Assembly (NCBI GenBank): GCA_046704785.1
Contig: JBJKRF010000044.1
Coordinates: 1 to 37,977 of the forward strand
Length of the DNA stretch: 37,977 nucleotides
Direction: 5' to 3'
DNA from: JBJKRF01 sp046704785
Lineage (GTDB): Bacteria; Chloroflexota; Anaerolineae; Anaerolineales; Villigracilaceae
Shown: piece by piece, positions 5,964 to 13,779 of the stretch
How the letters are laid out: the number at the start of each line of letters is the position of its first letter
Numbering within the stretch: position 1 is the first letter of the stretch
Notes under the pieces: generated by a model
The model's input: only the letters and a program-made list of their open reading frames with translations
What the model was told of the DNA's origin: nothing
Databases searched by the model: none
Program-made: the position numbers and the translations under genes

Positions 5964-7292
5964 TTAGTGTGTAAAAACGCACCGGAAACCTATTTCGTTG
6001 GATGTGTGGTCTGGTGTGTTCCGCCCGCGGTTTGATACTCTCAAGAAGGTTGGAAATGTCGTATTGGCCCAACTTCCACCTCTAATGACCTTGAACTCTC
6101 CTGATTCGGGCCCAACAGGGTTGATCGAACTTCTCAAGTTATACGGTCCATGCCAGTCGAATATCCACTCCCACACGTTCCCGGCCATATCATAAGCCCC
6201 GACAGAACTCACGCCTTTGGGATAGTTCCCGATTTCCGTTGTGTCCACGTCGACGTTATTGTAGTTGGCCAACGTTTTGTTTGGCGACTGATCGCCCCAG
6301 GGATAAATGCGCATCTGGGAAGTACGGGGGTCCCACCCGGCAGCTTTTTCCCACTCCGCCTCTGTTGGCAACCGTCCTCCTCTCCACTGACAGAAGGTCT
6401 CAGCTTGTCCCCAAGTGATTTCGATTACTGGGAAATCAGCAAACTCAGATACGCCATAATAACCATGTGGACGCTTGTGAGACACAAGACTCTGGGGTTG
6501 TCCACATAGATCTCCAGGACATTCTGCGAATTGTTTGTTAGTTACCAGAAACTGATCAATCCAGAATCCGTCCGTGTATACTTGATGCAACACCTCGTCA
6601 GGGAATCCCTTTCCTGTATGGTCTCCCATCATGAAAGAACCAGCAGGAACCCAGACCTGTTTCGACCCATCGGCTTTGCTCATGACCATAGGTGAAAATG
6701 CGGGATTGGCGGTGGGGGTTTGTGTGGCAAGCAATATCTGCGTGGCATTGGGCGTTGGTGTTATGGTTGGCGTGAGGGTCAGCGTAGGGGATGGTGTGAG
6801 CGTCTCGGTGGGAGTTCGTGTCGGGGGAAGAGTGTTAGTAATGGTTGGGGTCGGTGACGGCCAGAATTGCCCTGTTACTCGTTCGGGAGACCAACCGAAG
6901 AATGACATGAACGTGATGACCACAATAATCGCACTGAGAAAAATGCTGCACAAAACGATCAAAGGACGATTCTGTTCCCGCACGATCCAGGCTACAACCC
7001 AATCCAACCACCCATGCTGATTGAGGTAGTCTTGAAATGCCTGGACAGCGTCTTTCTTCCCATCTTGGGTGCTCTTTAAAGCTGTTCCAAACTTCGCGTC
7101 GATAAAATCCGAGGCAACATGGGCATCTTTGATGCGCGTCAACCATCGGTCTTCCTCTGGTTGTTCCCGAACGTAGTCGATCAGTTGTTGCGCTGCCAGA
7201 CGATAATTATTCGCAGCATTTTCACTTTTTTCTTTGCGAATAGCGTCGTGAAATGCATCGAGAATGAGTTTTTCTGCGGAGAAGGTGTCCAT
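5964..7292 (-). CDS. Membrane-anchored FGE/SUMF1-fold protein with Pro/Thr linker
   Basis: A 442-residue protein in three parts. Residues 1-105 are a cytoplasmic helical region. One transmembrane helix lies at about 110-133. A Pro/Thr-rich linker (about 145-200, many TPT and TPTIT repeats) leads to a formylglycine-generating-enzyme fold at about 212-440. The FGE family landmarks are WVPAGSFMMGD, FPVIEITWGQAETFCQWRGG, RLPTEAEWEKAA, DMAGNVWEW and FKVIRGGSW. After GGSW the catalytic cysteines of true sulfatase-modifying FGEs are absent (ANTTFPTFLRVSNRG instead). It is therefore more likely a binding or structural version of the fold outside the cell. Its GC content is lower than that of the partition genes. 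It is convergent with the preceding gene and apparently monocistronic. Confidence 0.85.
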   Translation of the reverse strand: MDTFSAEKLILDAFHDAIRKEKSENAANNYRLAAQQLIDYVREQPEEDRWLTRIKDAHVASDFIDAKFGTALKSTQDGKKDAVQAFQDYLNQHGWLDWVVAWIVREQNRPLIVLCSIFLSAIIVVITFMSFFGWSPERVTGQFWPSPTPTITNTLPPTRTPTETLTPSPTLTLTPTITPTPNATQILLATQTPTANPAFSPMVMSKADGSKQVWVPAGSFMMGDHTGKGFPDEVLHQVYTDGFWIDQFLVTNKQFAECPGDLCGQPQSLVSHKRPHGYYGVSEFADFPVIEITWGQAETFCQWRGGRLPTEAEWEKAAGWDPRTSQMRIYPWGDQSPNKTLANYNNVDVDTTEIGNYPKGVSSVGAYDMAGNVWEWIFDWHGPYNLRSSINPVGPESGEFKVIRGGSWANTTFPTFLRVSNRGRNTPDHTSNEIGFRCVFTH

Positions 7293-7435
7293 ATCCAGAA
7301 CCTCGAAAAGTTAGATTGTGTGTTGTGGGTTTTGTTCGGACTCACTATATTATGCGTCGCTTTTTATGCTGGGTCAATTTACAAACAATTTTGCAATGGG
7401 CGTATTTACATCTGGTATCGGATGCGGTAAAGCTC

Positions 7436-7464
7436 TTGAAAACTCCCTAGGGAAAGCATAGAAT
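7436..7464 (+). promoter_or_regulatory. Promoter with internal palindrome
   Basis: TTGAAA (7436-7441), a 17-bp spacer and TAGAAT (7459-7464). The perfect 10-bp palindrome TCCCTAGGGA (7444-7453) sits in the spacer and could be an operator. The ATG is 11 nt downstream without a clear Shine-Dalgarno sequence. Confidence 0.6.
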
Positions 7465-7475
7465 ACCCGTCACGT

Positions 7476-7835
7476 ATGGGAGAGAGAGTAACCAGTCAAG
7501 AACCACCCGATTTATCGGCAGAAGAGGCAACATTCAATGACGTAGACATCGAACAGCTAAAATCTGCCTTCGAAGCCGAGTGGGCAGGGAACCGTCGTGC
7601 CCGTACCATCGTGGAACATGAGGACGGTAGTCGTACTTATTACGAGACCTATCAAGTTCCCCTTTTCAAGAATGAAAGAGACCTCAATCGTTTTCTTCCC
7701 AGAATAGGCCAACAAGCCATGATTTTAGGATACACCGCCCCGATTGGAGCTGTGCTTGTGCCCAATGCGGAGCATTCCTTGACCGGTAGTACCTACGGGT
7801 CGGTTTTCCTCTTTCTGGAAAGGACGGAAAAGTAG
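7476..7835 (+). CDS. Hypothetical protein, 119 residues
   Basis: Family not recognised. The N-terminal 30 residues are acidic (SAEEATFNDVDIEQLKSAF). The middle is a charged beta-like stretch (RARTIVEHEDGSRTYYETY), and the C-terminal third is hydrophobic and glycine-containing (QQAMILGYTAPIGAVLVP, then GSTYGSVFLFLERTE). No signal peptide or certain membrane helix is seen. It is divergent from the FGE-fold gene and has its own promoter containing a palindrome. The promoter of the next gene overlaps its stop codon, so the two are transcribed separately. Codon use looks like that of real genes in the window. Confidence 0.65.
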   Translation: MGERVTSQEPPDLSAEEATFNDVDIEQLKSAFEAEWAGNRRARTIVEHEDGSRTYYETYQVPLFKNERDLNRFLPRIGQQAMILGYTAPIGAVLVPNAEHSLTGSTYGSVFLFLERTEK

Positions 7836-7861
7836 ACGGCGCGCCATCATTTTGCTATCAT
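7833..7861 (+). promoter_or_regulatory. Promoter of the coiled-coil gene, leaderless
   Basis: TAGACG (7833-7838), a 17-bp spacer and TATCAT (7856-7861) preceded by TGC (extended -10), then 6 nt and the ATG. Confidence 0.6.
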
Positions 7862-7867
7862 GCCCGT

Positions 7868-8275
7868 ATGACATCCCAAAAAGCGGTCACCCAGGAAGAC
7901 CTGGTCCAACTCAGCGACGCGATCCTCACCGGGGTGGGTGCCATGATCCAAAAACTGGACGACAAGTTCAGCGACAAGTTCGACGGGCTCAGCGAACGGG
8001 TAGATCATCTCGAAGACAAGGTCAATGGCTTGACCACCCGGATGGACACGCTTGAGACAAAAGTGGATCACCTAACGATCAGGATGGATGCTCTTGAGGC
8101 AAAAGTCGATCACCTAACGATCAGGGTGGATGCTCTTGAGGCAAAAGTGGATGGGCTGACCCGCGAAGTCAAAGGGATGAAGCATCAAATGAAAGACCTG
8201 TCGAAGGATACGGTCAGGCGGGAAGAATTCGAATCACTCCAATCCAAAGTCTATCGTCACCATCCGGTCAATTGA
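7868..8275 (+). CDS. Coiled-coil protein with internal 14-residue repeats
   Basis: A 135-residue protein that is almost entirely a heptad-repeat coiled coil. From about residue 44 it repeats a 14-residue double heptad of the form VDHLTIRMDALEAK, first in divergent copies and then in two near-identical ones (42-bp DNA repeats around 8062-8145). The regular spacing of Leu, Val and Met suggests a parallel oligomer or molecular ruler. The first 25 residues (VTQEDLVQLSDAILTGV) and the last 25 are not repetitive. No enzymatic motif is present. It begins a three-gene run with a DUF2958 gene and an unknown gene, separated by 4 nt each. Confidence 0.75.
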   Translation: MTSQKAVTQEDLVQLSDAILTGVGAMIQKLDDKFSDKFDGLSERVDHLEDKVNGLTTRMDTLETKVDHLTIRMDALEAKVDHLTIRVDALEAKVDGLTREVKGMKHQMKDLSKDTVRREEFESLQSKVYRHHPVN

Positions 8276-8279
8276 GCCT

Positions 8280-8630
8280 ATGCAAGAACGCTGGAGGAGA
8301 ATTCCAAGGGACCACGAACTACTCGACCAGGTCTCGCGTGAGCGATTACCCCCCTTGTACAGCCAGGAAGAACTGGAACTGGATGCCCTGGCGCAGGTGA
8401 AGTTCTTCACACCCGATAGCAACTGGTCGTGGTACGCCACCGAGTTCGACGGCGAAGACGTGTTCTTCGGGCTGGTCTCCGGGTTGGAAGTGGAGTTGGG
8501 CTATTTCTTCCTGTCCGAACTCGATAGCATCCGCGGGCCGCTGGACTTGCCCATCGAACGCGACCTCCACTACGAACCCAAGACGCTCAAGGAACTCCTG
8601 GCGTTCCACCGGCGCGAAAGGGGAGGCTAG
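8280..8630 (+). CDS. DUF2958 domain protein (second copy)
   Basis: A 116-residue DUF2958 protein closer to the family consensus than the copy at 3962. Landmarks are ALAQVKFFTPDSNWSWYATEF, FFGLVSGLEVELGYFFLSEL and SIRGPLDLPIERDLHYEPKT. It starts 4 nt after the coiled-coil gene stop, and its stop is 4 nt before the next ATG, so the three genes form one transcription unit. The function of the domain is unknown; it is enriched on plasmids and integrative elements. The N-terminal extension MQERWRRIPRDHELLDQVSR is not part of the usual domain. Confidence 0.85.
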   Translation: MQERWRRIPRDHELLDQVSRERLPPLYSQEELELDALAQVKFFTPDSNWSWYATEFDGEDVFFGLVSGLEVELGYFFLSELDSIRGPLDLPIERDLHYEPKTLKELLAFHRRERGG

Positions 8631-8634
8631 GGGG

Positions 8635-9021
8635 ATGGCCGAGGACGAAGCTGCGAATTCGATGATGGGCAAGGTGGGTTGTTTTGCCGAGCAACTGGCT
8701 ACCTGGGACAAACGGATCATCCGGATCATCGCCGTGGGGGGACTGGCCGGGGATGTGCTTCCACCCGAAGAAGTCATCCAACTGGTCTGCACTTTCTGCC
8801 CGGAGCCATCGAGTGACAGCCAGGGTTTCTTTGCGGTCATCAACCTGCTCCTGCGGGATGATTTCGAAGGCGCCTCTGCCGGGCTGGACATCCGCCAATC
8901 CATCGACCTGGGGTTCGAGATGGACGACGAGGTGCACCTGCCCAACGGTGTTATTTTCGAGACCCCCAAAAATCCACAGATCATTTGGCCGCACTATGAC
9001 GAACCAGAACCAACGAACTAA
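8635..9021 (+). CDS. Hypothetical acidic protein, third gene of the DUF2958 unit
   Basis: A 128-residue acidic protein not assigned to a family. It has an N-terminal helix (NSMMGKVGCFAEQLATWDKR), a hydrophobic glycine-containing stretch (IIRIIAVGGLAGDVLP) and a C-terminal region rich in Asp, Glu and Pro (LGFEMDDEVHLPNGVIF, HYDEPEPTN). No membrane helix is certain. The ribosome-binding site GGAGG precedes the ATG at about 8-9 nt. An inverted repeat at 9088-9119 follows the gene. Confidence 0.65.
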   Translation: MAEDEAANSMMGKVGCFAEQLATWDKRIIRIIAVGGLAGDVLPPEEVIQLVCTFCPEPSSDSQGFFAVINLLLRDDFEGASAGLDIRQSIDLGFEMDDEVHLPNGVIFETPKNPQIIWPHYDEPEPTN

Positions 9022-9069
9022 TTCCAGCCTCTGATTCCTGAGCCTCTTTCGGTTCCACACCCTATGCTA

Positions 9070-9119
9070 TTGACAAATTATCACCGCCAGAATTACAATC
9101 TCTTGCGATTATAATTCTG
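9070..9119 (+). promoter_or_regulatory. Promoter-like sequence overlapped by a 13-bp inverted repeat
   Basis: TTGACA (9070-9075), an 18-bp spacer and TACAAT (9094-9099). The -10 box lies inside CAGAATTACAATC / GATTATAATTCTG (9088-9100 and 9107-9119), which pair with one mismatch around TCTTGC. It lies between two convergent genes, so it is either a repressible promoter directed towards 9531 or a two-way terminator lacking a T-run. Confidence 0.4.
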
Positions 9120-9154
9120 AGCTCCACCCATCCAGCCCAGGCTTTTTGCCCCAT

Positions 9155-9379
9155 TTATTTTTTCGGTCCTGGCCTGTGTTCGCGGGCCGTATATTCTCTG
9201 ACTGCCTGCTCTGTCGTGAGCCAATCCCGGCCTACCTTGGTCCCCCAAATTTCTCCTTGTCTTACCAACAACCGGAGATGACTCGATGAGAGCCCGCTTA
9301 TTTTGGCAGCCTTGTCGAGAGGGATCAACTCATCCAGACCGGGCTGGTGGGAGTCTTTCCCTTTTGCGCTGCCGGGCAT
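9155..9379 (-). CDS. Excisionase-type helix-turn-helix protein
   Basis: A 74-residue protein with a MerR-like/excisionase DNA-binding domain: LIPLDKAAKISGLSSSHLRL as the helix-turn-helix (about 17-36), followed by the wing VRQGEIWGTKVGRDWLT and the helix TEQAVREYTA. Proteins of this kind either recruit an integrase during excision or act as small regulators. No integrase is adjacent. A protein of the same class is encoded at 22885-23148 near the tRNA gene. The start at 9379 lacks a clear ribosome-binding site, so a start a few codons further in cannot be excluded. Confidence 0.75.
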   Translation of the reverse strand: MPGSAKGKDSHQPGLDELIPLDKAAKISGLSSSHLRLLVRQGEIWGTKVGRDWLTTEQAVREYTAREHRPGPKK

Positions 9380-9518
9380 AAGGCGTCAGGTGGAGTTCAG
9401 TTTTTCCTTTTTCAGATCATACTCCTGGAATGCTACGAGTAATTATACAGGCAAACCACGGAGATGGCGTGGAAAACACTTGACAGAGAGGTGTAACATA
9501 CAAGGTAGACGGTCATCC

Positions 9519-9524
9519 TATAAT
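9519..9524 (+). promoter_or_regulatory. -10 box of the 9531 gene, leaderless
   Basis: A perfect TATAAT (9519-9524) lies exactly 6 nt before the ATG at 9531. No good -35 box is present at the right distance. Confidence 0.5.
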
Positions 9525-9530
9525 ACATGT

Positions 9531-11342
9531 ATGCCGCAGGGGACAGGGGGTTCGATGAAAGAATTGCGGATCGGTGCGAACAGGGAAGGGGTCTACCATC
9601 CCCCTTTCATCGACATGCAGGCATCCTCTGGCAATCTAATGGACAAGCAAACAGCCGAGATGTTGGCCTACGCGGCTTTGGTATTCAGAGGTCTCCCGGA
9701 GCTATGTTCGCTTGTCGCCGATAGTCGTGGGGTGCGTATCCTTGCCATAGCCGGTGTAGGCACCGCGATGGCGGCTTTGGGTACGGGCTATTTCCACCAG
9801 GCGCGCGCCGCTTCTCCCGATTTTCATGCTGGACTGGCCATGGGGCCGGGTACCGGGCATGGTAGCCCTGATATGCACGTGTCGGTTGCGCGTGGAGCGC
9901 CGTTGGTCCCTGTCCTGTCTTCGCAGCCAGATAACCACAGCTTTGTTATGAGGGGACTTCCTGTAGCGCCTATGATGGGGGGCGAGAGCCGCTTCCCCGA
10001 ACCGCCTGCTCAGGGTGGCAACGGTGGGTCGGGGCAGACCTTCGAGCCCACCCCGATACCCACCCCTGTTCCAACGATGACGCCTACTCCCGATTTCAAT
10101 CCCTGGAATTGGTTTTCCCAGCAGTGGTCCAAACTGGTGGGAGTTCCCCCAACCCCCACTCCCACGGAGACCTCCACGTTGGTCCCGCCGGAGTCGCGCG
10201 TGCTTCCCGATCAGGCAACCGTCGTTTTCCTGGGTTCCGACTACATCCACCGCCAGTATTCCGGATTCGCTGGTGCCTATCCCGAAGCCGCCACCCAATT
10301 GACCTCCGCCTTCAACGTCGTCACATATCTGGAACAACTTCCTGCCGAAGGGTACACACAGCAGGAACTTGCTGCCTACACCGACATCCAACGCAGCACC
10401 ACGTCTATCGATGGACAAGATGTTCCTACCTTGGTAGGGACGGACAAGGCGGGGAAGCCGGAAGTACTGGCGATGCAGCAGCCGGTGAATGGCGTCGAAA
10501 CCTGGGTGCGCGTGGCCGGGAGCAAATATCAGGGACACATGGTCTATGCCTACGTCGTCCCCGGCGGGAAGGATGACCTGGGGCTGGTGGGGGTGACTCC
10601 CCAAACTGCCGCTACGGTAATGGAACGGCTGATGGAAGAGGCGGCTCGCAGCAAGATCAACCGCGCTCTTGCGGTGCCTCCCGACCCCAACGGGAACCCG
10701 CGTGCGGTGACGCAGTCTCAAATCGGGGCGGTGTGGAACGAAGCGCAGGCTAATGGGGGTAACGTGACCTTGTATGTACCGGTGATGATGCCGGAGGTCG
10801 ACCCCTTGGGCACGCCGGTTGTGTCGGGCACACCGACGCCGGGTGTACCGACGACCTTTGGTTTCAACGAGATCACAGTCAACGTGAATGAGCCCACTAC
10901 TTTCCATATTATCCAGTCGGACGCCGCATGGCAAGCTTTGTCTGCCGAGATACGCACCCATGCGGTCTCCATGTTCCTGGACGACAAGGTTTTGTTGACC
11001 CGAGGAGAGAATGGGGGTTTAGCCGTGTATTATGTGGATACCGAGATGTCTGATACAGTCTCTATAGATGCTGTTGCTGCTTATGTCCAAAAGGAAGGGA
11101 AGACTTTTTCCAATGTTTTCAAGGGGGAGAACACTTTTGTTCAATCGCGTATGGGTAGTGAGGTCAGCGCCTACTTCGAATTGACGGGCTATGGACAGGG
11201 TGGCATAGCTTTGTGGAATACGCGGCGCGTGCTCGATAAGCAACATCATGCATCTCCTGTTATCCCGCAGTTCGATCAACGTTTGCTGGATGCCACTCAG
11301 CAATTCGTGGATGAGATCATGGCGGCTGCTACCAGCAAATAG
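9531..11342 (+). CDS. Large membrane-anchored or secreted protein with Pro/Thr linker
   Basis: A 603-residue protein if started at the ATG 6 nt after the TATAAT box. An alternative ATG at 9555 has GGGGG upstream and would give a normal leadered start. After a cytoplasmic stretch, a hydrophobic segment around VRILAIAGVGTAMAALGTGY acts as signal anchor, with a possible cleavage region at ARAAS. A Pro/Thr-rich linker (PTPIPTPVPTMTPTPDF) precedes an outer region with Asp/Thr-rich beta-like sequence. A second short TPTPG-type linker (VVSGTPTPGVPTT) precedes the C-terminal 170 residues. No catalytic motif is recognised. It lies 45 nt upstream of another secreted protein with its own promoter; a joint surface role is plausible but unproven. 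Confidence 0.75.
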   Translation: MPQGTGGSMKELRIGANREGVYHPPFIDMQASSGNLMDKQTAEMLAYAALVFRGLPELCSLVADSRGVRILAIAGVGTAMAALGTGYFHQARAASPDFHAGLAMGPGTGHGSPDMHVSVARGAPLVPVLSSQPDNHSFVMRGLPVAPMMGGESRFPEPPAQGGNGGSGQTFEPTPIPTPVPTMTPTPDFNPWNWFSQQWSKLVGVPPTPTPTETSTLVPPESRVLPDQATVVFLGSDYIHRQYSGFAGAYPEAATQLTSAFNVVTYLEQLPAEGYTQQELAAYTDIQRSTTSIDGQDVPTLVGTDKAGKPEVLAMQQPVNGVETWVRVAGSKYQGHMVYAYVVPGGKDDLGLVGVTPQTAATVMERLMEEAARSKINRALAVPPDPNGNPRAVTQSQIGAVWNEAQANGGNVTLYVPVMMPEVDPLGTPVVSGTPTPGVPTTFGFNEITVNVNEPTTFHIIQSDAAWQALSAEIRTHAVSMFLDDKVLLTRGENGGLAVYYVDTEMSDTVSIDAVAAYVQKEGKTFSNVFKGENTFVQSRMGSEVSAYFELTGYGQGGIALWNTRRVLDKQHHASPVIPQFDQRLLDATQQFVDEIMAAATSK

Positions 11343-11352
11343 TCCGCTCTGA

Positions 11353-11381
11353 TTGAGCCCGGTCCTTTTCTTTGCTATGCT
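11353..11381 (+). promoter_or_regulatory. Promoter of the Cys-rich secreted protein gene, leaderless
   Basis: TTGAGC (11353-11358), a 17-bp spacer and TATGCT (11376-11381) preceded by TGC, then 6 nt and the GTG at 11388. Confidence 0.65.
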
Positions 11382-11387
11382 GGGGCA

Positions 11388-13154
11388 GTGAAGCGCTTTT
11401 TAATTGGTGTCATCGTGGTTGGGAGCTTGGCAGTGTGGAGCGGTAATCGCCCTACGCCTGTCCGGGCGGCCAATAGCTGTACAGGCCAGGGTACGTGTTG
11501 TGATGATAGTGGGTACTGTTCGAATGCAACGCATTCTTGTTCGAAGGATAGCGATTGTACTTATCCTGGCACGTGCGTCCTTGGCAAGAACTGTAGCCAG
11601 ACCATCCAGCAAGCCTCGTGTAATTCTCAGTGTGGGGCAATCTGTCCCCAGGGTATGACGGCGGTTGCCAACTGTACTGCCAACTTGGGGACGCCTTGTG
11701 GCAACACCGCTCCTGCCTGCGGTGGCGACTGCCCGACGGGATCGTACTGCCGGGCCAAGGTCAGTGACCCGAGCCAATGTACGTGTGCACAGAGTACGGG
11801 CTGCCCGGGTGGGTATGTGTGGGTGGGCCAGAACAACAGCGTGCGGGAGTGCTGCAAGATGTCGGCTCCAGGTGCGCCGACCTTGGTATCTCCTGCCGAC
11901 ACGTCTCACCTGACGAGTGGCAGCGTGACTTTGCAGTGGACACCCCCTGCGGATTGGGGTGGAGCAAGTTGTCCTAACGGCAACCCGACCGATACCGTCT
12001 CTTTGGGATCGTCTGCAACGACAATGAGCACCATCTGGCGGGGCCAGGAGCCTCTGGTCACCTCGGTGCAGGTGGTGGGGAGCAATGTCGAGATACGGGG
12101 CACCGGGTTCCCGGCGGCGGGGTCGACCGTCCTGGTCAACCTGTCGTACCAGTCTGCCTATACCTCTTTGCCGCAGAGCACCTATACCGTCACCAAAGGC
12201 TGGGTGGGCAACCCGACCACCCAGGTGGGGGGAGACGAGTTTCATATCTGCCAAAGTATGAGTGGCGTGTCGAACTGGGACGCCAACTACGGCGTGGGGA
12301 TGATGGCGGTTACCTATCCCAAGTCTATCACCTACAGCTATATGTACTATGACCAGAGCCAGGTCTGCGACGACTTCAAGGCCTATGGATGGCGGTACTG
12401 CCCCAAGTCGAACTGTGGCAAAAATAGTAACGCGTGTTGTGGCTGGGTGCCCAACCCCTCGACGCTGACGGCCACGACCAAGTACACGCAGGGCAAGACC
12501 TATACCGGCACCGTAGCAGTGAGCGCGGATGGGGTGGTACGCGTGCCGCTGTCTGCCCTGGGGAGTGTCTCCACCAACCTGACGATGACGGCGGCGGTGT
12601 CCAAGACCGGGGCAGGGTACAGTGTGAACCTTTCTCCGGGTACCTACTACTGGAAAGTGACTGCCGACAACGGGGTCTACCAGACGGACTCCTCTACCTG
12701 GTCCTTTACCATCACCTCGGGTGTGGCGGGTACGGTGTACTACGACTCCGGCAACACCTGCTCGACCGGGAGCCCGGGGACACACGCGGCGGGGGCAACC
12801 GTCACCTACCAGCCCTCGGCCAACGGCTCATCTAGCTACAGCGGCACGGTCGCGGCGGACGGGACGTACACGATCAGTGGTGCGCCAAACGGGACCGGGA
12901 CACTGACCTTGTCTCTCCCGACCGGCTACAGCTGCTCGACTAGTTGCGGGGCAGGCTGCCCCACGGCTACCAGTGTCTCTGCTCCCTCCACCGGCAACAA
13001 CTTCTACATCACCGACACGCGCAACCCGTGGTGGCAAGCTGTGGGGGCGGGTGTGTATGCCGGGAGCTCTGGCGGTGGCACGACCATCCGCTCCAATATC
13101 CCCTCCATGGTAAACAATTCGACTATAGCTACTTTGCTGCCCAGTTGGGGGTGA
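11388..13154 (+). CDS. Secreted Cys-rich multidomain protein, N-terminal part before a frameshift
   Basis: A GTG start gives a signal peptide (MKRFLIGVIVVGSLAVWSG, likely cleaved near VRAANS). The N-terminal 170 residues are rich in Cys in EGF-like or knottin-like spacing (GTCCDDSGYC, SKDSDCTYPGTC). An immunoglobulin/FN3-like part follows (APTLVSPADTSHLTSGSVTL), then a beta-sandwich region with aromatic Gly/Ser-rich sequence and a carboxypeptidase-regulatory-like repeat (VAGTVYYDSGNTC to GTLTLSLPTGYSC). The frame ends at 13154 after an unlikely tail (NSTIATLLPSWG). The natural continuation lies one frame away from 13118, so the intact product would be about 764 residues. It is probably exposed on the cell surface; function unknown. 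Confidence 0.8.
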   Translation: MKRFLIGVIVVGSLAVWSGNRPTPVRAANSCTGQGTCCDDSGYCSNATHSCSKDSDCTYPGTCVLGKNCSQTIQQASCNSQCGAICPQGMTAVANCTANLGTPCGNTAPACGGDCPTGSYCRAKVSDPSQCTCAQSTGCPGGYVWVGQNNSVRECCKMSAPGAPTLVSPADTSHLTSGSVTLQWTPPADWGGASCPNGNPTDTVSLGSSATTMSTIWRGQEPLVTSVQVVGSNVEIRGTGFPAAGSTVLVNLSYQSAYTSLPQSTYTVTKGWVGNPTTQVGGDEFHICQSMSGVSNWDANYGVGMMAVTYPKSITYSYMYYDQSQVCDDFKAYGWRYCPKSNCGKNSNACCGWVPNPSTLTATTKYTQGKTYTGTVAVSADGVVRVPLSALGSVSTNLTMTAAVSKTGAGYSVNLSPGTYYWKVTADNGVYQTDSSTWSFTITSGVAGTVYYDSGNTCSTGSPGTHAAGATVTYQPSANGSSSYSGTVAADGTYTISGAPNGTGTLTLSLPTGYSCSTSCGAGCPTATSVSAPSTGNNFYITDTRNPWWQAVGAGVYAGSSGGGTTIRSNIPSMVNNSTIATLLPSWG

Positions 13155-13681
13155 CCTTTACCCAGACCTCTGACTGGTTGACGGATAGTATGGACCAGCC
13201 CGGCTACGACGCGACCAAGACCTTTTACTACCAAAAACCGAGCGTTGCGGGTGGTACTACCGCGACGATTGATACCCCCTGGCACGTGACGAGTGGACAG
13301 AGTTACATCGTCCTGGTGGATGGCGACCTGAAGATCAACAGCGATATTACGGTCGCCTCGGGAGGGTTCCTGGCGTTCATCGTATCGGGCAAGCTCACGG
13401 TGGACCCGGTCGTGACCAAACTGGAAGGGCTCTACGACGCCGATGGGCAGTTCGTGACCCAGTCGCAGTACAAGCAGGGCGTCACCAACGACAACCAATT
13501 GGCGGTGGATGGGAGTGTGGTCGCCTGGGGCGGGGTGTCTCTGGGACGGGACCTGGGGCCGGGCAATGCCTCCACCCCGGCGGAACGCTTCACCTATCGT
13601 CCCGACCTTCTTCTCGATATGCCCCAGGCTATGAAAATATACGCCCTCGACTGGCAGGAGGTGCCGGCGGGGACGTTCTAG
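13118..13681 (+). pseudogene. C-terminal part of the secreted protein, in the shifted frame
   Basis: From 13118 the -1 frame reads FDYSYFAAQLGVTFTQTSDW and stays open to 13681. It continues the upstream protein: the junction context WWQAVGAGVYAG...IPSMVNN leads naturally into FDYSYF. The segment carries a beta-helix-like region (SYIVLVDGDLKINSDITVAS, GGFLAFIVSGKLTVDP) and ends EVPAGTF. No start codon or ribosome-binding site is seen at its beginning. A 1-nt loss around 13108-13118 in the genome or in the read data would explain it; no slippery heptamer supports programmed frameshifting. Confidence 0.75.
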
Positions 13682-13703
13682 CCGTGCGGATCGAGCGCGG
13701 GCT

Positions 13704-13732
13704 TTGATTTCCCGCTTTCGGGATGCTATGCT
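13704..13732 (+). promoter_or_regulatory. Promoter upstream of the 13780 gene
   Basis: TTGATT (13704-13709), a 17-bp spacer and TATGCT (13727-13732) preceded by TGC (extended -10). Confidence 0.5.
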
Positions 13733-13779
13733 TTTTCTCGATGACCGCTGCACGCGCGCGCGCTTTTTCAGGGGAAAAT

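Noticed and set aside
13112..13120. Programmed -1 frameshift in the secreted protein gene
   Set aside because: The junction AAACAATTC lacks a slippery heptamer and no downstream stem-loop or pseudoknot is evident.
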